A DNA stretch of 11,369 nucleotides from an uncultured Ignavibacteriales bacterium (lineage in GTDB: Bacteria > Bacteroidota > Ignavibacteria > Ignavibacteriales > Ignavibacteriaceae). Location: the NCBI GenBank assembly GCA_903915485.1, contig CAIWTC010000100.1, positions 1 through 11,369 on the forward strand. Direction: 5' to 3'. A program made the position numbers and the translations under genes. Every line of letters begins with the position of its first letter. Position 1 is the stretch's first letter. Below are positions 1 to 6,230 of this stretch, piece by piece. Below the pieces are notes generated by a model that ran no database searches, was not told the DNA's origin, and worked only from the letters and a program-made list of their open reading frames with translations.

Positions 1-27
1 TAACAAATTAAATTAGAGAAAGATGTT

Positions 28-834
28 ATGAAAAAATTAGTTTTATCAGCAGCGTTAATATTATTAATAGCGGCACAAAGTTTATCCGCACAGGATTCAT
101 CAGGAAACGGAAAATCATTCGGCATTCCTTCCTCAAAATATGGAATTGGCTTTGGCAACTCTTATGAGTTTACCGGTATCCGGTTTAATTTAGCCGATGA
201 AGATACAAAAGAATTAAATGGGATAAATTTTACCCTTTGGTTCAAGTTTGCCAAGAACATGGAATCAGAAGTTAACGGAATATCGCTGGGAATAATTCCC
301 ACAGGCGGCTCAATGCATCCGGTAAACATTGGGGTTCTTGGTGTTGGCACTCATCATAATATTTATGGATTAAACCTTGCCGGAGTCGTCATAGGTTCAG
401 GGGGAAATATTGGCGGGCTTTCAATTGGCGGACTTTTGGTAATGGCTGACTCTCATCTATCAGGGTTGATTATTTCAGGAATAGGAGTCGGCGGGATGAA
501 ATCAACTAACGGAATTGCTATAAGCGGAATTGCACTTGGGTCGGAAGGCAACATTAACGGATTGGCAGTAAGCTCATCATATATGGAATGCGGACAAAAC
601 TTTCGCGGGATTGGCGCAACCGCAGGATATCTTGAAGCAAAAAACTTCTATGGAATTGCCGCAGCAGGTTACTCAACAATAAATCAAATGAATGGCTTAT
701 CAATCGCACTCTTTAACAACGCGCAAGAACTGCACGGAGTACAAGTGGGTATTCTTAATCACGCAGAAAATAATTCTTCATGGACAAAATGGCTGCCGTT
801 TATTAATATGAATTTCAGCGGTGCGGGTAATTAA
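28..834 (+). CDS. Exported LA_2272-type surface repeat protein
   Basis: A 268-residue protein with a clear signal peptide: a Lys-Lys start, a hydrophobic stretch of about 17 residues and a likely cleavage after 'AQSLSA'. The mature part is a run of short glycine-rich repeats of the pattern N/x-G-[IL]-x-[IVL]-[SAG], for example 'INGLAVSS', 'MNGLSIALFNNA' and 'LHGVQVGILNHA', closing with 'LPFINMNFS'. That repeat and ending match what I know of the LA_2272 surface-repeat family first noted in Leptospira, whose biochemical role is unknown; the regular spacing suggests a beta-strand solenoid or barrel at the outer surface. The ATG at 28 is chosen because the signal peptide begins there; a weak purine stretch (agagaaag) lies just upstream. 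It has no same-strand neighbour in the window and converges on the STAS-like gene 23 bases later. Family assignment is fairly firm, function is not. Confidence 0.8.
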   Translation: MKKLVLSAALILLIAAQSLSAQDSSGNGKSFGIPSSKYGIGFGNSYEFTGIRFNLADEDTKELNGINFTLWFKFAKNMESEVNGISLGIIPTGGSMHPVNIGVLGVGTHHNIYGLNLAGVVIGSGGNIGGLSIGGLLVMADSHLSGLIISGIGVGGMKSTNGIAISGIALGSEGNINGLAVSSSYMECGQNFRGIGATAGYLEAKNFYGIAAAGYSTINQMNGLSIALFNNAQELHGVQVGILNHAENNSSWTKWLPFINMNFSGAGN

Positions 835-846
835 GATTTTCCAAGA

Positions 847-869
847 CTTATTAAATATTATTTAATAAG
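847..869. terminator. AT-only palindrome at convergent gene ends
   Basis: Two perfect 11-base arms (cttattaaata and tattaataag-type complement) meet around a single central base at 858. The palindrome covers the stop codon of the minus-strand STAS-like gene and lies 13 bases past the stop of the plus-strand surface-repeat gene. Its position between convergent genes suggests a bidirectional transcription end, but the stem has almost no G-C pairs and no separate U-tract, so it would be a weak terminator. It could be chance in AT-rich DNA. Confidence 0.3.
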
Positions 870-1229
870 CCATTCAACAGCCTTTTCAGAATTTTCAAAT
901 ATCTTTACGTTATATCCCTGATTGAAACAGGCAGTTTCATAAAACCTTACATCTTCCGCGGTTGATTGCATCTGCGGAAGAATCAATGCTTCCTTAAATC
1001 CGCCAGGCACACCTACGGATTTATATAAGGAAATCAATGCATACAAATCAAATACTGAATGTCCGCCCACCATTTCCGAGCAATCTGCAAAAAAAAGTTT
1101 TATAGTATACTCCTTAGCAAGCGCCACTGCTTCTATAAGTGCATTATAGAGTTCTTTTGGTGATACCGTTCCCGAATAAATTAAATTTATTATTTCTCCA
1201 CTTTCACTCAAGCTAATACTATACGGCAT
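858..1229 (-). CDS. SpoIIAA/STAS-like domain protein
   Basis: A 123-residue cytoplasmic protein without signal peptide or membrane segment. The pattern is that of the SpoIIAA-like/STAS fold: an opening beta pair ('SISLSESGEIINLIYSGTVS'), a helix, a strand with 'LFFADCSEM', a long helix, then a late segment 'VRFYETACFNQGYNVKIF' followed by 'AVEWL', which is a frequent ending of small stand-alone STAS-like proteins in Bacteroidota and relatives. Such proteins can act in anti-sigma-factor switches or lipid binding, but here no partner kinase, phosphatase or sigma factor is nearby, and I cannot say whether a phosphorylatable serine is present, so the role is open. The ATG at 1229 is supported by GAGG at 1235-1238 (minus strand), five bases upstream. 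Confidence 0.7.
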   Translation of the reverse strand: MPYSISLSESGEIINLIYSGTVSPKELYNALIEAVALAKEYTIKLFFADCSEMVGGHSVFDLYALISLYKSVGVPGGFKEALILPQMQSTAEDVRFYETACFNQGYNVKIFENSEKAVEWLIK

Positions 1230-1332
1230 GTTAACCTCGATTAAAATTAATTCTATTCACTGACTTTGCTTTTTTTAGCAATGTTATTATCGAATAAAAA
1301 TAAAAAATATTTAGCGTCGCTGTTTAAGTTAA

Positions 1333-1344
1333 CAATTTAAATTG
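1333..1344. promoter_or_regulatory. 12-bp palindrome upstream of STAS-like gene
   Basis: The sequence caatttaaattg is a perfect 12-base palindrome about 104 bases upstream of the STAS-like start codon, directly next to a gttaac hexamer palindrome at 1328-1333. It lies in the intergenic stretch that must contain the promoter of that gene. It may be an operator, but the composition is so AT-rich that chance is a real alternative. Confidence 0.2.
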
Positions 1345-1378
1345 AATTATGGTTACTTCCCGCTTATACTATACCCAT

Positions 1379-1409
1379 AAAAAAAATGGCCGCCCTCTCA
1401 GGCAGCCAT
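1379..1409 (-). terminator. Intrinsic terminator of the secreted propeller gene
   Basis: On the minus strand a hairpin with arms ATGGC-x-GGC / GCC-x-GCCAT (arms at 1386-1394 and 1401-1409, one internal mismatch pair, six-base loop 1395-1400) is followed directly by eight T residues (the A-run at 1379-1386 on the plus strand). It begins 31 bases after the stop codon at 1441. GC-rich stem plus U-tract is the classical Rho-independent layout, oriented to end transcription of the 780-residue gene before the STAS-like gene. Confidence 0.85.
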
Positions 1410-1440
1410 CTAATAATCTTCCGGCAATAATACTTAATAC

Positions 1441-3783
1441 CTACTTAAGTAAAATTAATTTTTTGCTTTGAACCATCGTGCCCGAACTTAATTTATAAAT
1501 ATACATACCGCTCGGCAGCCCGTCCGCATTAAATACAGCCGTATGAACTCCGGCCTGCTGATATTCATCTACCGGAGTTGCAAGCAGTTCACCTGTAATT
1601 GCGTATATACTTAAAGTTATTTTTGCCGCATTAGGTATAGAGTATTCAATCCGGGTCGAAGGATTAAACGGATTAGGATAGTTCTGCTCAAGCATCATTG
1701 ATGAAACCCTTGCAGAAGTTTCTCCACTCACCCCCGAAGGAGTTTTTCCGGTATGACCATACAATCCCGTGCCAGTTCCTGCAAGCAGTTCATCATAATA
1801 AAGAAAGTTGATTCTTGTTCCAGTCGGATAAGTATACCCAAGTTTCCACGCTGCTGCGCCAAGAGGTAAATAGTAAATTTCATTATCGACTGCGGTGTAA
1901 AGTGTGTCAACACCAAGCGTTACTGCATACCCCTGTTTACCGGTTACAAACGGAAACCCCGAAATTGTAACAGGAGTCCATTTATTAGTTGTCTTTATTG
2001 GTTTATAATATACTATCGGATGATTTATAGATGCATCTGTTCCACTTGCGTAAACTGTATCTCCCGTTGTGCTTACGTATAAATCACGTATGGTTGCAAC
2101 TATAAGAGAACCGGTACTTGTTCCACCGGCATTCATATCCTGTGCTGCTGTCCACGTCGCACCGTTCTTTACTAATCTATATACACTTCTTCCCTGCGGA
2201 CTGCTTATGTCATAAGATACTCCGATGTATGCTACAGTATCAGTTCCTTCAAGGTTAAATGCGATGTCATAAACATCCACATCTTTCCCGACTGTTGCAG
2301 ATTCAAGAAGCAGTTGATTCCACGTTGCACCTGCGTCGTGCGAATAGAAGATTCCCCCTTCATCAACATCATCAATGTAATATCCGGCAAAAACTATGTT
2401 CTCATTGTATTTGCAGATTTCAATCGCTTCAACACGGCAGTTGATTCCGCTATAATTGTACGGAGCAGATTCAGCAGTGAAAACCCTGCTCCATGTCGCA
2501 CCGCTATCTACTGTTTTATAAACTCTTACATTGCCCGCGTATGCAACAGCACTGTTTGTGGGACTCATATCAACCGAAAAATATGGGGAGCCGTCATTAT
2601 TAGGAAACATTGCCTTCGACCAAATAGGTGAGGTGAGATAGCTTGTAACCTTTCTTACTCCTGACTTTGAAGCCAGGTACGCCGTGTTCTTATCTGTTGA
2701 CATATCAAAGTCCTCAACTTGAACCGCTTCAACACCGCCGTCTATTTCAAAAATCTTTTCGCCGCGGTTGCGTGATGCACCGATGCCCTGGTCCGTTGTC
2801 ATGTAAACAACATCAGAGTTTACCGGGTCAACAAAAACATTACCATCGTTAGGATGAGTTTCCAGTCCGCCAACCTGACCGAAATCCAGCCATGCACCGG
2901 CATTTCCATTATTAGTATTATACGACTTTGCCCAATATATATAGTAAGACGCGGCAGTTCCTGAGTATGCAATATTTTTTCCCGGAACTCCGCTTATTCC
3001 TGTTGCGTATTCTGTCCAGGTTATCTCATCATCGGTATATGCTAACGTCTTAGCAACACCTGAACTTCTGCCGGTAAATATTCTGCCGTCAGGTCCAATT
3101 CCAAAAGACACCCATTTATAAGTTGCGGAAAGGGTTGTTGGACTTATATCTGTGAATGTAGTTGCCGCATTAACTGCAGAATAAATGGAAGATGATTTCA
3201 AAATCAGCGGTGCAGTTCCTTCACCAAAAACATACAGCCTATTGTTAGCAGGGTTGACAATTATCTGCGGCTGCTGAATTGCCGGCAACGTGATACCCGC
3301 ACCCCCCGATGTGAATACACCCAATGCATTAACAGTTCCGTAATAAAGTTTCCCGCTCATTATATAGAATAAATAATCACCCTTAGTGAAAACTGCATTA
3401 ACCGCACCCGGCACAACTATTGTAACCGAGGATGAAGTTGTTGATGCTTCGAGCAATCCGGAATTGTGTGCAGCAAAAAGATATCCTGACCCCGCGTGAG
3501 GTGCTATCTGCTGAATTCCGCTTCCATAATTATCATCTGCGCCTAGTCCCGGCATCACTGTGAAATTTGAAAATATTGCAGACACAGGCAAATTGGTCAC
3601 GTCAGTATAAAATACAGAGTTGGCGCTTTCGGTAGAAATAAACAACCTAGTGCTTGTTGAGCTTAGCTGATATCCCTTGATATCATTAATCCGTCCGCCG
3701 TAAACATTCTCAACCCTAGGGGCGCTGAGCTGTGCAAAAAGCGTCAGATTAATAATTATAGCTAACATAGTTATACGAATCAT
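1441..3783 (-). CDS. Secreted beta-propeller-like protein with type IX sorting domain
   Basis: A 780-residue protein that is probably exported and then handled by the type IX secretion system. Residues 1-20 form a signal peptide ending near 'AQLSA'. The body (about 25-690) is a series of beta-blade-like segments with two clear Asp-boxes, 'TVDSGATW' at 424-431 and 'SHDAGATW' at 481-488, plus degenerate ones ('DDEITW' near 251, 'KNGATW' near 539); Asp-boxes mark sialidase/VPS10-type propellers. No sialidase catalytic set can be recognised, so enzymatic activity is not claimed. Residues 698-780 are a sorting domain: 'LEQNYPNPFNPST', a beta-sandwich with 'GELLATPVDEYQQAGVHTAV' and 'LPSGMYIYKL', ending in 'KKLILLK'. 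The ATG at 3783 has AAAGG six bases upstream (3790-3794, minus strand). A likely promoter lies at 3804-3833 and a terminator at 1379-1409, so it is a single-gene unit. Secreted adhesin or surface protein is the best guess. Confidence 0.85.
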   Translation of the reverse strand: MIRITMLAIIINLTLFAQLSAPRVENVYGGRINDIKGYQLSSTSTRLFISTESANSVFYTDVTNLPVSAIFSNFTVMPGLGADDNYGSGIQQIAPHAGSGYLFAAHNSGLLEASTTSSSVTIVVPGAVNAVFTKGDYLFYIMSGKLYYGTVNALGVFTSGGAGITLPAIQQPQIIVNPANNRLYVFGEGTAPLILKSSSIYSAVNAATTFTDISPTTLSATYKWVSFGIGPDGRIFTGRSSGVAKTLAYTDDEITWTEYATGISGVPGKNIAYSGTAASYYIYWAKSYNTNNGNAGAWLDFGQVGGLETHPNDGNVFVDPVNSDVVYMTTDQGIGASRNRGEKIFEIDGGVEAVQVEDFDMSTDKNTAYLASKSGVRKVTSYLTSPIWSKAMFPNNDGSPYFSVDMSPTNSAVAYAGNVRVYKTVDSGATWSRVFTAESAPYNYSGINCRVEAIEICKYNENIVFAGYYIDDVDEGGIFYSHDAGATWNQLLLESATVGKDVDVYDIAFNLEGTDTVAYIGVSYDISSPQGRSVYRLVKNGATWTAAQDMNAGGTSTGSLIVATIRDLYVSTTGDTVYASGTDASINHPIVYYKPIKTTNKWTPVTISGFPFVTGKQGYAVTLGVDTLYTAVDNEIYYLPLGAAAWKLGYTYPTGTRINFLYYDELLAGTGTGLYGHTGKTPSGVSGETSARVSSMMLEQNYPNPFNPSTRIEYSIPNAAKITLSIYAITGELLATPVDEYQQAGVHTAVFNADGLPSGMYIYKLSSGTMVQSKKLILLK

Positions 3784-3803
3784 ATTTAACCTTTATTTAT
3801 TTT

Positions 3804-3833
3804 ATTATATTTTAATTTCAAAATTGATGTCTT
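3804..3833 (-). promoter_or_regulatory. Putative promoter of the secreted propeller gene
   Basis: On the minus strand a perfect TATAAT (3809 down to 3804) is preceded, with an 18-base spacer, by AAGACA (3833 down to 3828), which matches the TTGACA consensus at four of six positions. The start codon follows 20 bases after the TATAAT. This reads as a sigma-70-like promoter with a short leader. The region is AT-rich and the promoter rules of this lineage are uncertain, so confidence is modest. Confidence 0.35.
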
Positions 3834-3860
3834 AATTAAATAATATTCCGCGGTGGAAAT

Positions 3861-3876
3861 TGTTTGCCAAATCACA
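3861..3876. promoter_or_regulatory. Degenerate CRP-like half-palindrome
   Basis: TGTTT-N6-TCACA fits the TGTGA-N6-TCACA pattern with two mismatches in the left half-site; the outer flanks (aat / att) continue the symmetry. It lies 49 bases, centre to centre, from the perfect copy at 3910-3925, on the side nearer the secreted propeller gene. Alone it would not be worth calling; the close pairing with a perfect site is the reason to list it. Confidence 0.3.
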
Positions 3877-3884
3877 ATTGATGC

Positions 3885-3902
3885 TAGGTAGGGCATAGGT
3901 AG
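3885..3902. repeat. Direct repeat TAGGTAG with 11-base phase
   Basis: TAGGTAG occurs at 3885-3891 and again at 3896-3902, eleven bases apart start to start, so both copies face the same side of the helix. It sits between the two CRP-like sites. Tandem half-sites with an 11-base period are typical of OmpR/PhoB-type response regulators, but seven bases twice is little evidence. Confidence 0.25.
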
Positions 3903-3908
3903 TGGTAA

Positions 3909-3926
3909 TTGTGACTGCAGTCACAA
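3909..3926. promoter_or_regulatory. Perfect CRP/FNR-family operator palindrome
   Basis: TTGTGACTGCAGTCACAA is an 18-base perfect palindrome whose core is exactly TGTGA-N6-TCACA, the consensus of the CRP branch of the CRP/FNR family. It lies 127 bases upstream of the start of the secreted propeller gene (minus strand) and about 390 bases upstream of the PEGA lipoprotein start (plus strand). The putative minus-strand promoter places it near -120, so it would act as a distal activator or co-activator site, possibly together with the degenerate site at 3861-3876. No CRP-type regulator gene is in the window. Confidence 0.55.
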
Positions 3927-4230
3927 ATTCATTGACGCTGAATAATATAAATACGTAAATTCTTTTACCTCATTACCAACGGCAAATAAAATCTACTCAT
4001 TCTTATTTCCTCACAATAATTTGATTAAGAAGGTTTTCCCAAAATTTTTAGAATTTTTATTCCCTTCTAACTACCAATATTCTTCACTCGTCGGTTACTG
4101 CCTTCACTTACCTCTATTTCCTTGCCGCTATTAATCTTTACACTATCATGTTTTTATATTTCAATAAATTATTATTTATCTGAGGCTCAAAACTTATTTC
4201 CGGTAGATAAAATTATAGGGAGGTGTATAT
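3927..4230. other. Gene-free leader region
   Basis: This is the rest of the long intergenic stretch between the CRP-like site and the micro-ORF at 4231. I see no convincing gene in it. The plus strand from about 4058 to 4140 is notably pyrimidine-rich (runs such as ttcccttct and cttcacttacctctatttcc). Short inverted hexamers agaagg / ccttct lie near 4028 and 4064, too far apart for a confident hairpin. A frame is open from 4122 into the lipoprotein gene, but its residues do not look like protein and there is no ribosome binding site in front of it. A promoter for the lipoprotein must lie somewhere here; I cannot place it. Confidence 0.5.
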
Positions 4231-4254
4231 ATGAAATCAGGGTGTTTTTTCTAG
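4231..4254 (+). CDS. Seven-codon open frame behind a strong ribosome binding site (possible leader peptide)
   Basis: AGGGAGGTG at 4217-4225 is among the best Shine-Dalgarno sequences in the window and stands five bases before an ATG that opens only seven codons, MKSGCFF, then TAG. The lipoprotein gene starts 65 bases later in another frame and has almost no ribosome binding site of its own. This could be a leader peptide that couples or regulates translation of the lipoprotein, a remnant of a decayed gene start, or chance. No attenuator hairpin was found between 4254 and 4320. Confidence 0.3.
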   Translation: MKSGCFF

Positions 4255-4319
4255 TATATACTCTTCCGGAGTTAAACTATTTCTGTCAATTTTCGATAAT
4301 ACATTCAAAGTTAATAGAA

Positions 4320-4718
4320 ATGAAAAAACTAAACATATATCTCGTATTGCCAATTCTCCTCATGCTATGCGGATGTTCTACTGTAATGAACTCCACTACG
4401 CAGGAAATTGAAATCATATCCACTCCCCCAAACGCCAAACTCACCATTGACGGCAGGCGTTTCGGCACCACCCCGCAGATTGTGAACATAGAACGCGGAT
4501 CAAACCACACCGTAAAACTCGAACTTCCGGGTCACGACTCCTACGAAATCCTATTAACCACAAAACTTTCCGACTGGGTATGGCTAAATGCACTCAATGG
4601 ATTTATCCCGGGATTTACAATTGACTTCCTCAACGGAGCAATGTACAACCTGCACCCAAGCAGTTTGAATATACCACTAACTATACTGCCGGAACCCAAA
4701 CCGCCGGTTAAAAAATAG
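4320..4718 (+). CDS. PEGA-domain lipoprotein
   Basis: A 132-residue lipoprotein. Residues 1-19 are a type II signal peptide: Lys-Lys, a hydrophobic core, and the lipobox L-C-G-C with Cys19 as the probable lipidated residue. Residues about 30-82 match the PEGA domain ('STPPNAKLTIDGRRFGTTP', then 'HTVKLELPGHDSYEILL'), a small beta-sandwich found in envelope proteins. The following hydrophobic stretch 'SDWVWLNALNGFIPGFTIDFLNGAMYNLHP' region (84-113) is the usual continuation in small PEGA lipoproteins of this branch. The C-terminus is proline- and lysine-rich. The frame is open further upstream to 4122, but ATG 4320 is chosen because the signal peptide starts there. Ribosome binding site is weak. 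Probably anchored in the periplasmic face of a membrane; its precise function is unknown. Confidence 0.8.
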   Translation: MKKLNIYLVLPILLMLCGCSTVMNSTTQEIEIISTPPNAKLTIDGRRFGTTPQIVNIERGSNHTVKLELPGHDSYEILLTTKLSDWVWLNALNGFIPGFTIDFLNGAMYNLHPSSLNIPLTILPEPKPPVKK

Positions 4719-4873
4719 TTGTTGAGTTAGCAAAGAGTTACATCACTTTGCCGCCATAACAAGGCAAGTTAATCCTCTGTTGGTGAGAAAATTTTAATAA
4801 ACAACCAACACCAATTCAAAGTGTTCCAAAATTAATCGTGCATTAAACGAAATCTTTTGTTAATTTTAGTCTA

Positions 4874-4881
4874 TAAGTTTG
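4874..4881 (+). promoter_or_regulatory. Possible Bacteroidota-type -7 element for rubrerythrin
   Basis: TAAGTTTG fits the TAnnTTTG -7 element of Bacteroidota promoters and lies 48 bases before the rubrerythrin start. A TTTG at 4856-4859 could be the -33 element, but the gap of 14 bases is shorter than the roughly 19 bases usual for that promoter type, so the assignment is tentative. I looked for a PerR-type palindrome nearby and found none. Confidence 0.25.
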
Positions 4882-4929
4882 AAAATTTAATTCACTAGAT
4901 GATTTAACAGTTAGATAAGGAGGACCATT

Positions 4930-5430
4930 ATGCCTACTACACAAGAAAATTTAAGTAATGCTTTTGCCGGCGAGAGTCAGGCTTTCCAAAAATACACCGC
5001 GTTTGCAAAGAAAGCCGAAAAAGACGGATTTCCGAATGTAGCAAAACTTTTTGCAACTACTGCCGAAGCTGAAAAAATTCATGCTGCCGGTCATTTAAAC
5101 GCCCTTGACGGAGTCGGCTCAACTGCGGATAATCTTAAAGCAGCAATCGGTGGAGAGACTTATGAGTTTACAGAAATGTATCCCCCAATGCTTGCACAGG
5201 CTGAAGCCGAAGGTCACAAAGCAAAAAGAATGTTTGACTATGCAGTAAAGGCTGAAGCAGTTCACGCAGAAATATACAAGATGGCGCTCGAAGCAGTAGC
5301 AGCAGGAAAAGATTTAGAAATCAGCGACATATATCTCTGCCCGGTTTGCGGACATGTAGAATACGGCGTTCCTGACAAGGCATGCCCAATCTGCGGACTT
5401 CCTGCAGCCAAGTATGTAAAAGTAGCGTAG
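4930..5430 (+). CDS. rbr: Rubrerythrin
   Basis: A 166-residue rubrerythrin, a cytoplasmic diiron peroxidase that reduces hydrogen peroxide to water with electrons usually from NAD(P)H via a rubredoxin or reductase. The ferritin-like four-helix part has the expected ligands: Glu15 ('AGES'), Glu48-x-x-His51 ('EKIH'), Glu79 and Glu82 ('YEFTEMYP'), and Glu109-x-x-His112 ('EAVH'). The rubredoxin-like C-terminus has both Cys pairs, Cys137/Cys140 ('CPVCG') and Cys152/Cys155 ('CPICG'), so electron transfer to the diiron site should be intact. The AGGAGG just upstream of ATG 4930 is a strong Shine-Dalgarno, suggesting high expression. It appears to be a single gene, with 211 bases of its own upstream region, and implies an anaerobic or microaerophilic life with oxidative stress. 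No partner reductase is adjacent. Confidence 0.96.
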   Translation: MPTTQENLSNAFAGESQAFQKYTAFAKKAEKDGFPNVAKLFATTAEAEKIHAAGHLNALDGVGSTADNLKAAIGGETYEFTEMYPPMLAQAEAEGHKAKRMFDYAVKAEAVHAEIYKMALEAVAAGKDLEISDIYLCPVCGHVEYGVPDKACPICGLPAAKYVKVA

Positions 5431-5437
5431 CAATTAT

Positions 5438-5462
5438 TAATTATGAGTCATGAATTATTAAA
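5438..5462 (+). repeat. Left arm of inverted repeat around four-helix-bundle gene
   Basis: This 25-base stretch is the reverse complement of 5918-5942 at 23 of 25 positions (differences at the 12th and the last base). It starts seven bases after the rubrerythrin stop. It partly overlaps a local perfect hairpin with 11-base arms at 5446-5456 and 5464-5474 (agtcatgaatt / aattcatgact, seven-base loop), which could also serve as a weak transcript end for rubrerythrin although no U-tract follows. Confidence 0.65.
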
Positions 5463-5515
5463 GAATTCATGACTTGCAATTGCACTAGATTAGAAGCAAA
5501 AATCCGGATATTTTT

Positions 5516-5884
5516 GTGGATGTAAAACCCAAGGATATTGTAGCAAGAATCTTTAAGTATTCCGTTAATGTGATTTTGTTTTGCAAGGAATTAGTGAAGA
5601 CAAATCGTGAATTTGTTTTATCTAAACAGTTGATTCGTTCTGCGACTTCAATTGGAGCTAATGTTCGTGAAGCACAAAATGCGGAAAGTAAACAGGATTT
5701 TATTCACAAGATGGGTATTGCTCAAAAAGAAGCAGATGAAACAGTGTATTGGTTGGATTTAATTTCTGCAACCGAAAATATTAGATCGGAATTGATTGAA
5801 CCTATAAAACAAGAATCAAAAGAGATTCTGAAAATCATTCGCACAATAATTCTTAACACAAAAAAGAATCTCAATCCAAGATAA
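5516..5884 (+). CDS. Four-helix-bundle protein of the 23S rRNA intervening-sequence family
   Basis: A 122-residue, all-helical, soluble protein. The central block 'LIRSATSIGANVREAQNAES' followed by 'QDFIHKMGIAQKEADETVYWLDLI' is the hallmark of TIGR02436/S23-type four-helix-bundle proteins, originally seen in intervening sequences of 23S rRNA genes and very common as stand-alone genes in Bacteroidota and Chlorobiota. Their molecular function is unknown; the fold forms oligomers and may bind nucleic acid. The start is GTG at 5516, the only normal start codon between the in-frame TAG upstream and the conserved block; no ribosome binding site is visible, so the start is uncertain by a few codons. 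The gene is enclosed by a 25-base inverted repeat (5438-5462 / 5918-5942), which suggests a small insertion unit between rubrerythrin and tRNA-Arg. Confidence 0.9.
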   Translation: MDVKPKDIVARIFKYSVNVILFCKELVKTNREFVLSKQLIRSATSIGANVREAQNAESKQDFIHKMGIAQKEADETVYWLDLISATENIRSELIEPIKQESKEILKIIRTIILNTKKNLNPR

Positions 5885-5917
5885 ATATTTCATAAATTGA
5901 AGCTATTAATTTTCATA

Positions 5918-5942
5918 ATTAATAATTCATAACTCATAATTA
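5918..5942 (-). repeat. Right arm of inverted repeat around four-helix-bundle gene
   Basis: This arm pairs with 5438-5462 (23 of 25 bases). It contains repeated tcataatt units (5913-5920 just outside and 5934-5941 inside), and ends five bases before the tRNA-Arg gene. It also provides the only visible promoter-like pair for the tRNA: TTCATA at 5912-5917 and CATAAT at 5935-5940 with a 17-base spacer, so the repeat may now supply the tRNA promoter. That last point is inference. Confidence 0.65.
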
Positions 5943-5947
5943 TTTAC

Positions 5948-6020
5948 GCCCCGGTAGCTCAGTGGATAGAGCGTCGGTTTCCTAAACCGTAGGTCGGAGG
6001 TTCAAGTCCTCTCCGGGGTA
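5948..6020 (+). tRNA. tRNA-Arg (anticodon CCU)
   Basis: A 73-base cloverleaf can be folded by eye. The acceptor stem pairs gccccgg with ccggggt (first pair G-U, six G-C pairs), the D-arm is gctc/gagc around agtggata, the anticodon loop is ttcctaa with CCT at positions 34-36, the T-arm is ggagg/cctct around ttcaagt, and the discriminator base is A. The CCU anticodon reads AGG arginine codons. The outermost pair of the anticodon stem is a T-T mismatch, common enough in bacterial tRNAs. CCA is not encoded. It stands alone; the inverted-repeat unit around the four-helix-bundle gene ends five bases upstream. Confidence 0.95.
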
Positions 6021-6230
6021 CTCTGTATCTAATAAATAACACAACTATATCCAGCAAATTCCTTTATTACATTTTGTGTAAATATTAAAGCACACTTAAT
6101 ATTATTATGACAGACCAAATATTTTTCAAGGTTTTTGCTAATGTATTCAATGTATGTCTTGTAAATCAATTTTGCAATCACCCACACTTCCGAGATAGAT
6201 ATTTAGAAAAAAGTCATAGGAAAACTTATT

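Noticed and set aside
1266..1281. ttgct / agcaa hairpin in the STAS-like upstream region
   Set aside because: Five-base stem with a loop made of T residues; probably a poly-T coincidence.
2314..2631. Open frames on the plus strand inside the secreted propeller gene
   Set aside because: They are opposite-strand shadows of a long gene with a clear signal peptide and sorting domain; their residues fit no family.
4122..4319. N-terminal extension of the PEGA lipoprotein by 66 codons
   Set aside because: The extension would bury the lipoprotein signal peptide, has no ribosome binding site and reads as low-complexity translated AT-rich DNA.
4728..4751. gcaaag / ctttgc hairpin after the lipoprotein gene as a terminator
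   Set aside because: Six-base stem with a ten-base loop and no following T-run; too weak to call.
4780..4929. PerR box upstream of rubrerythrin
   Set aside because: Regulation by PerR is common for rubrerythrin, but no sequence close to the TTAnAATnATTnTAA pattern was found here.
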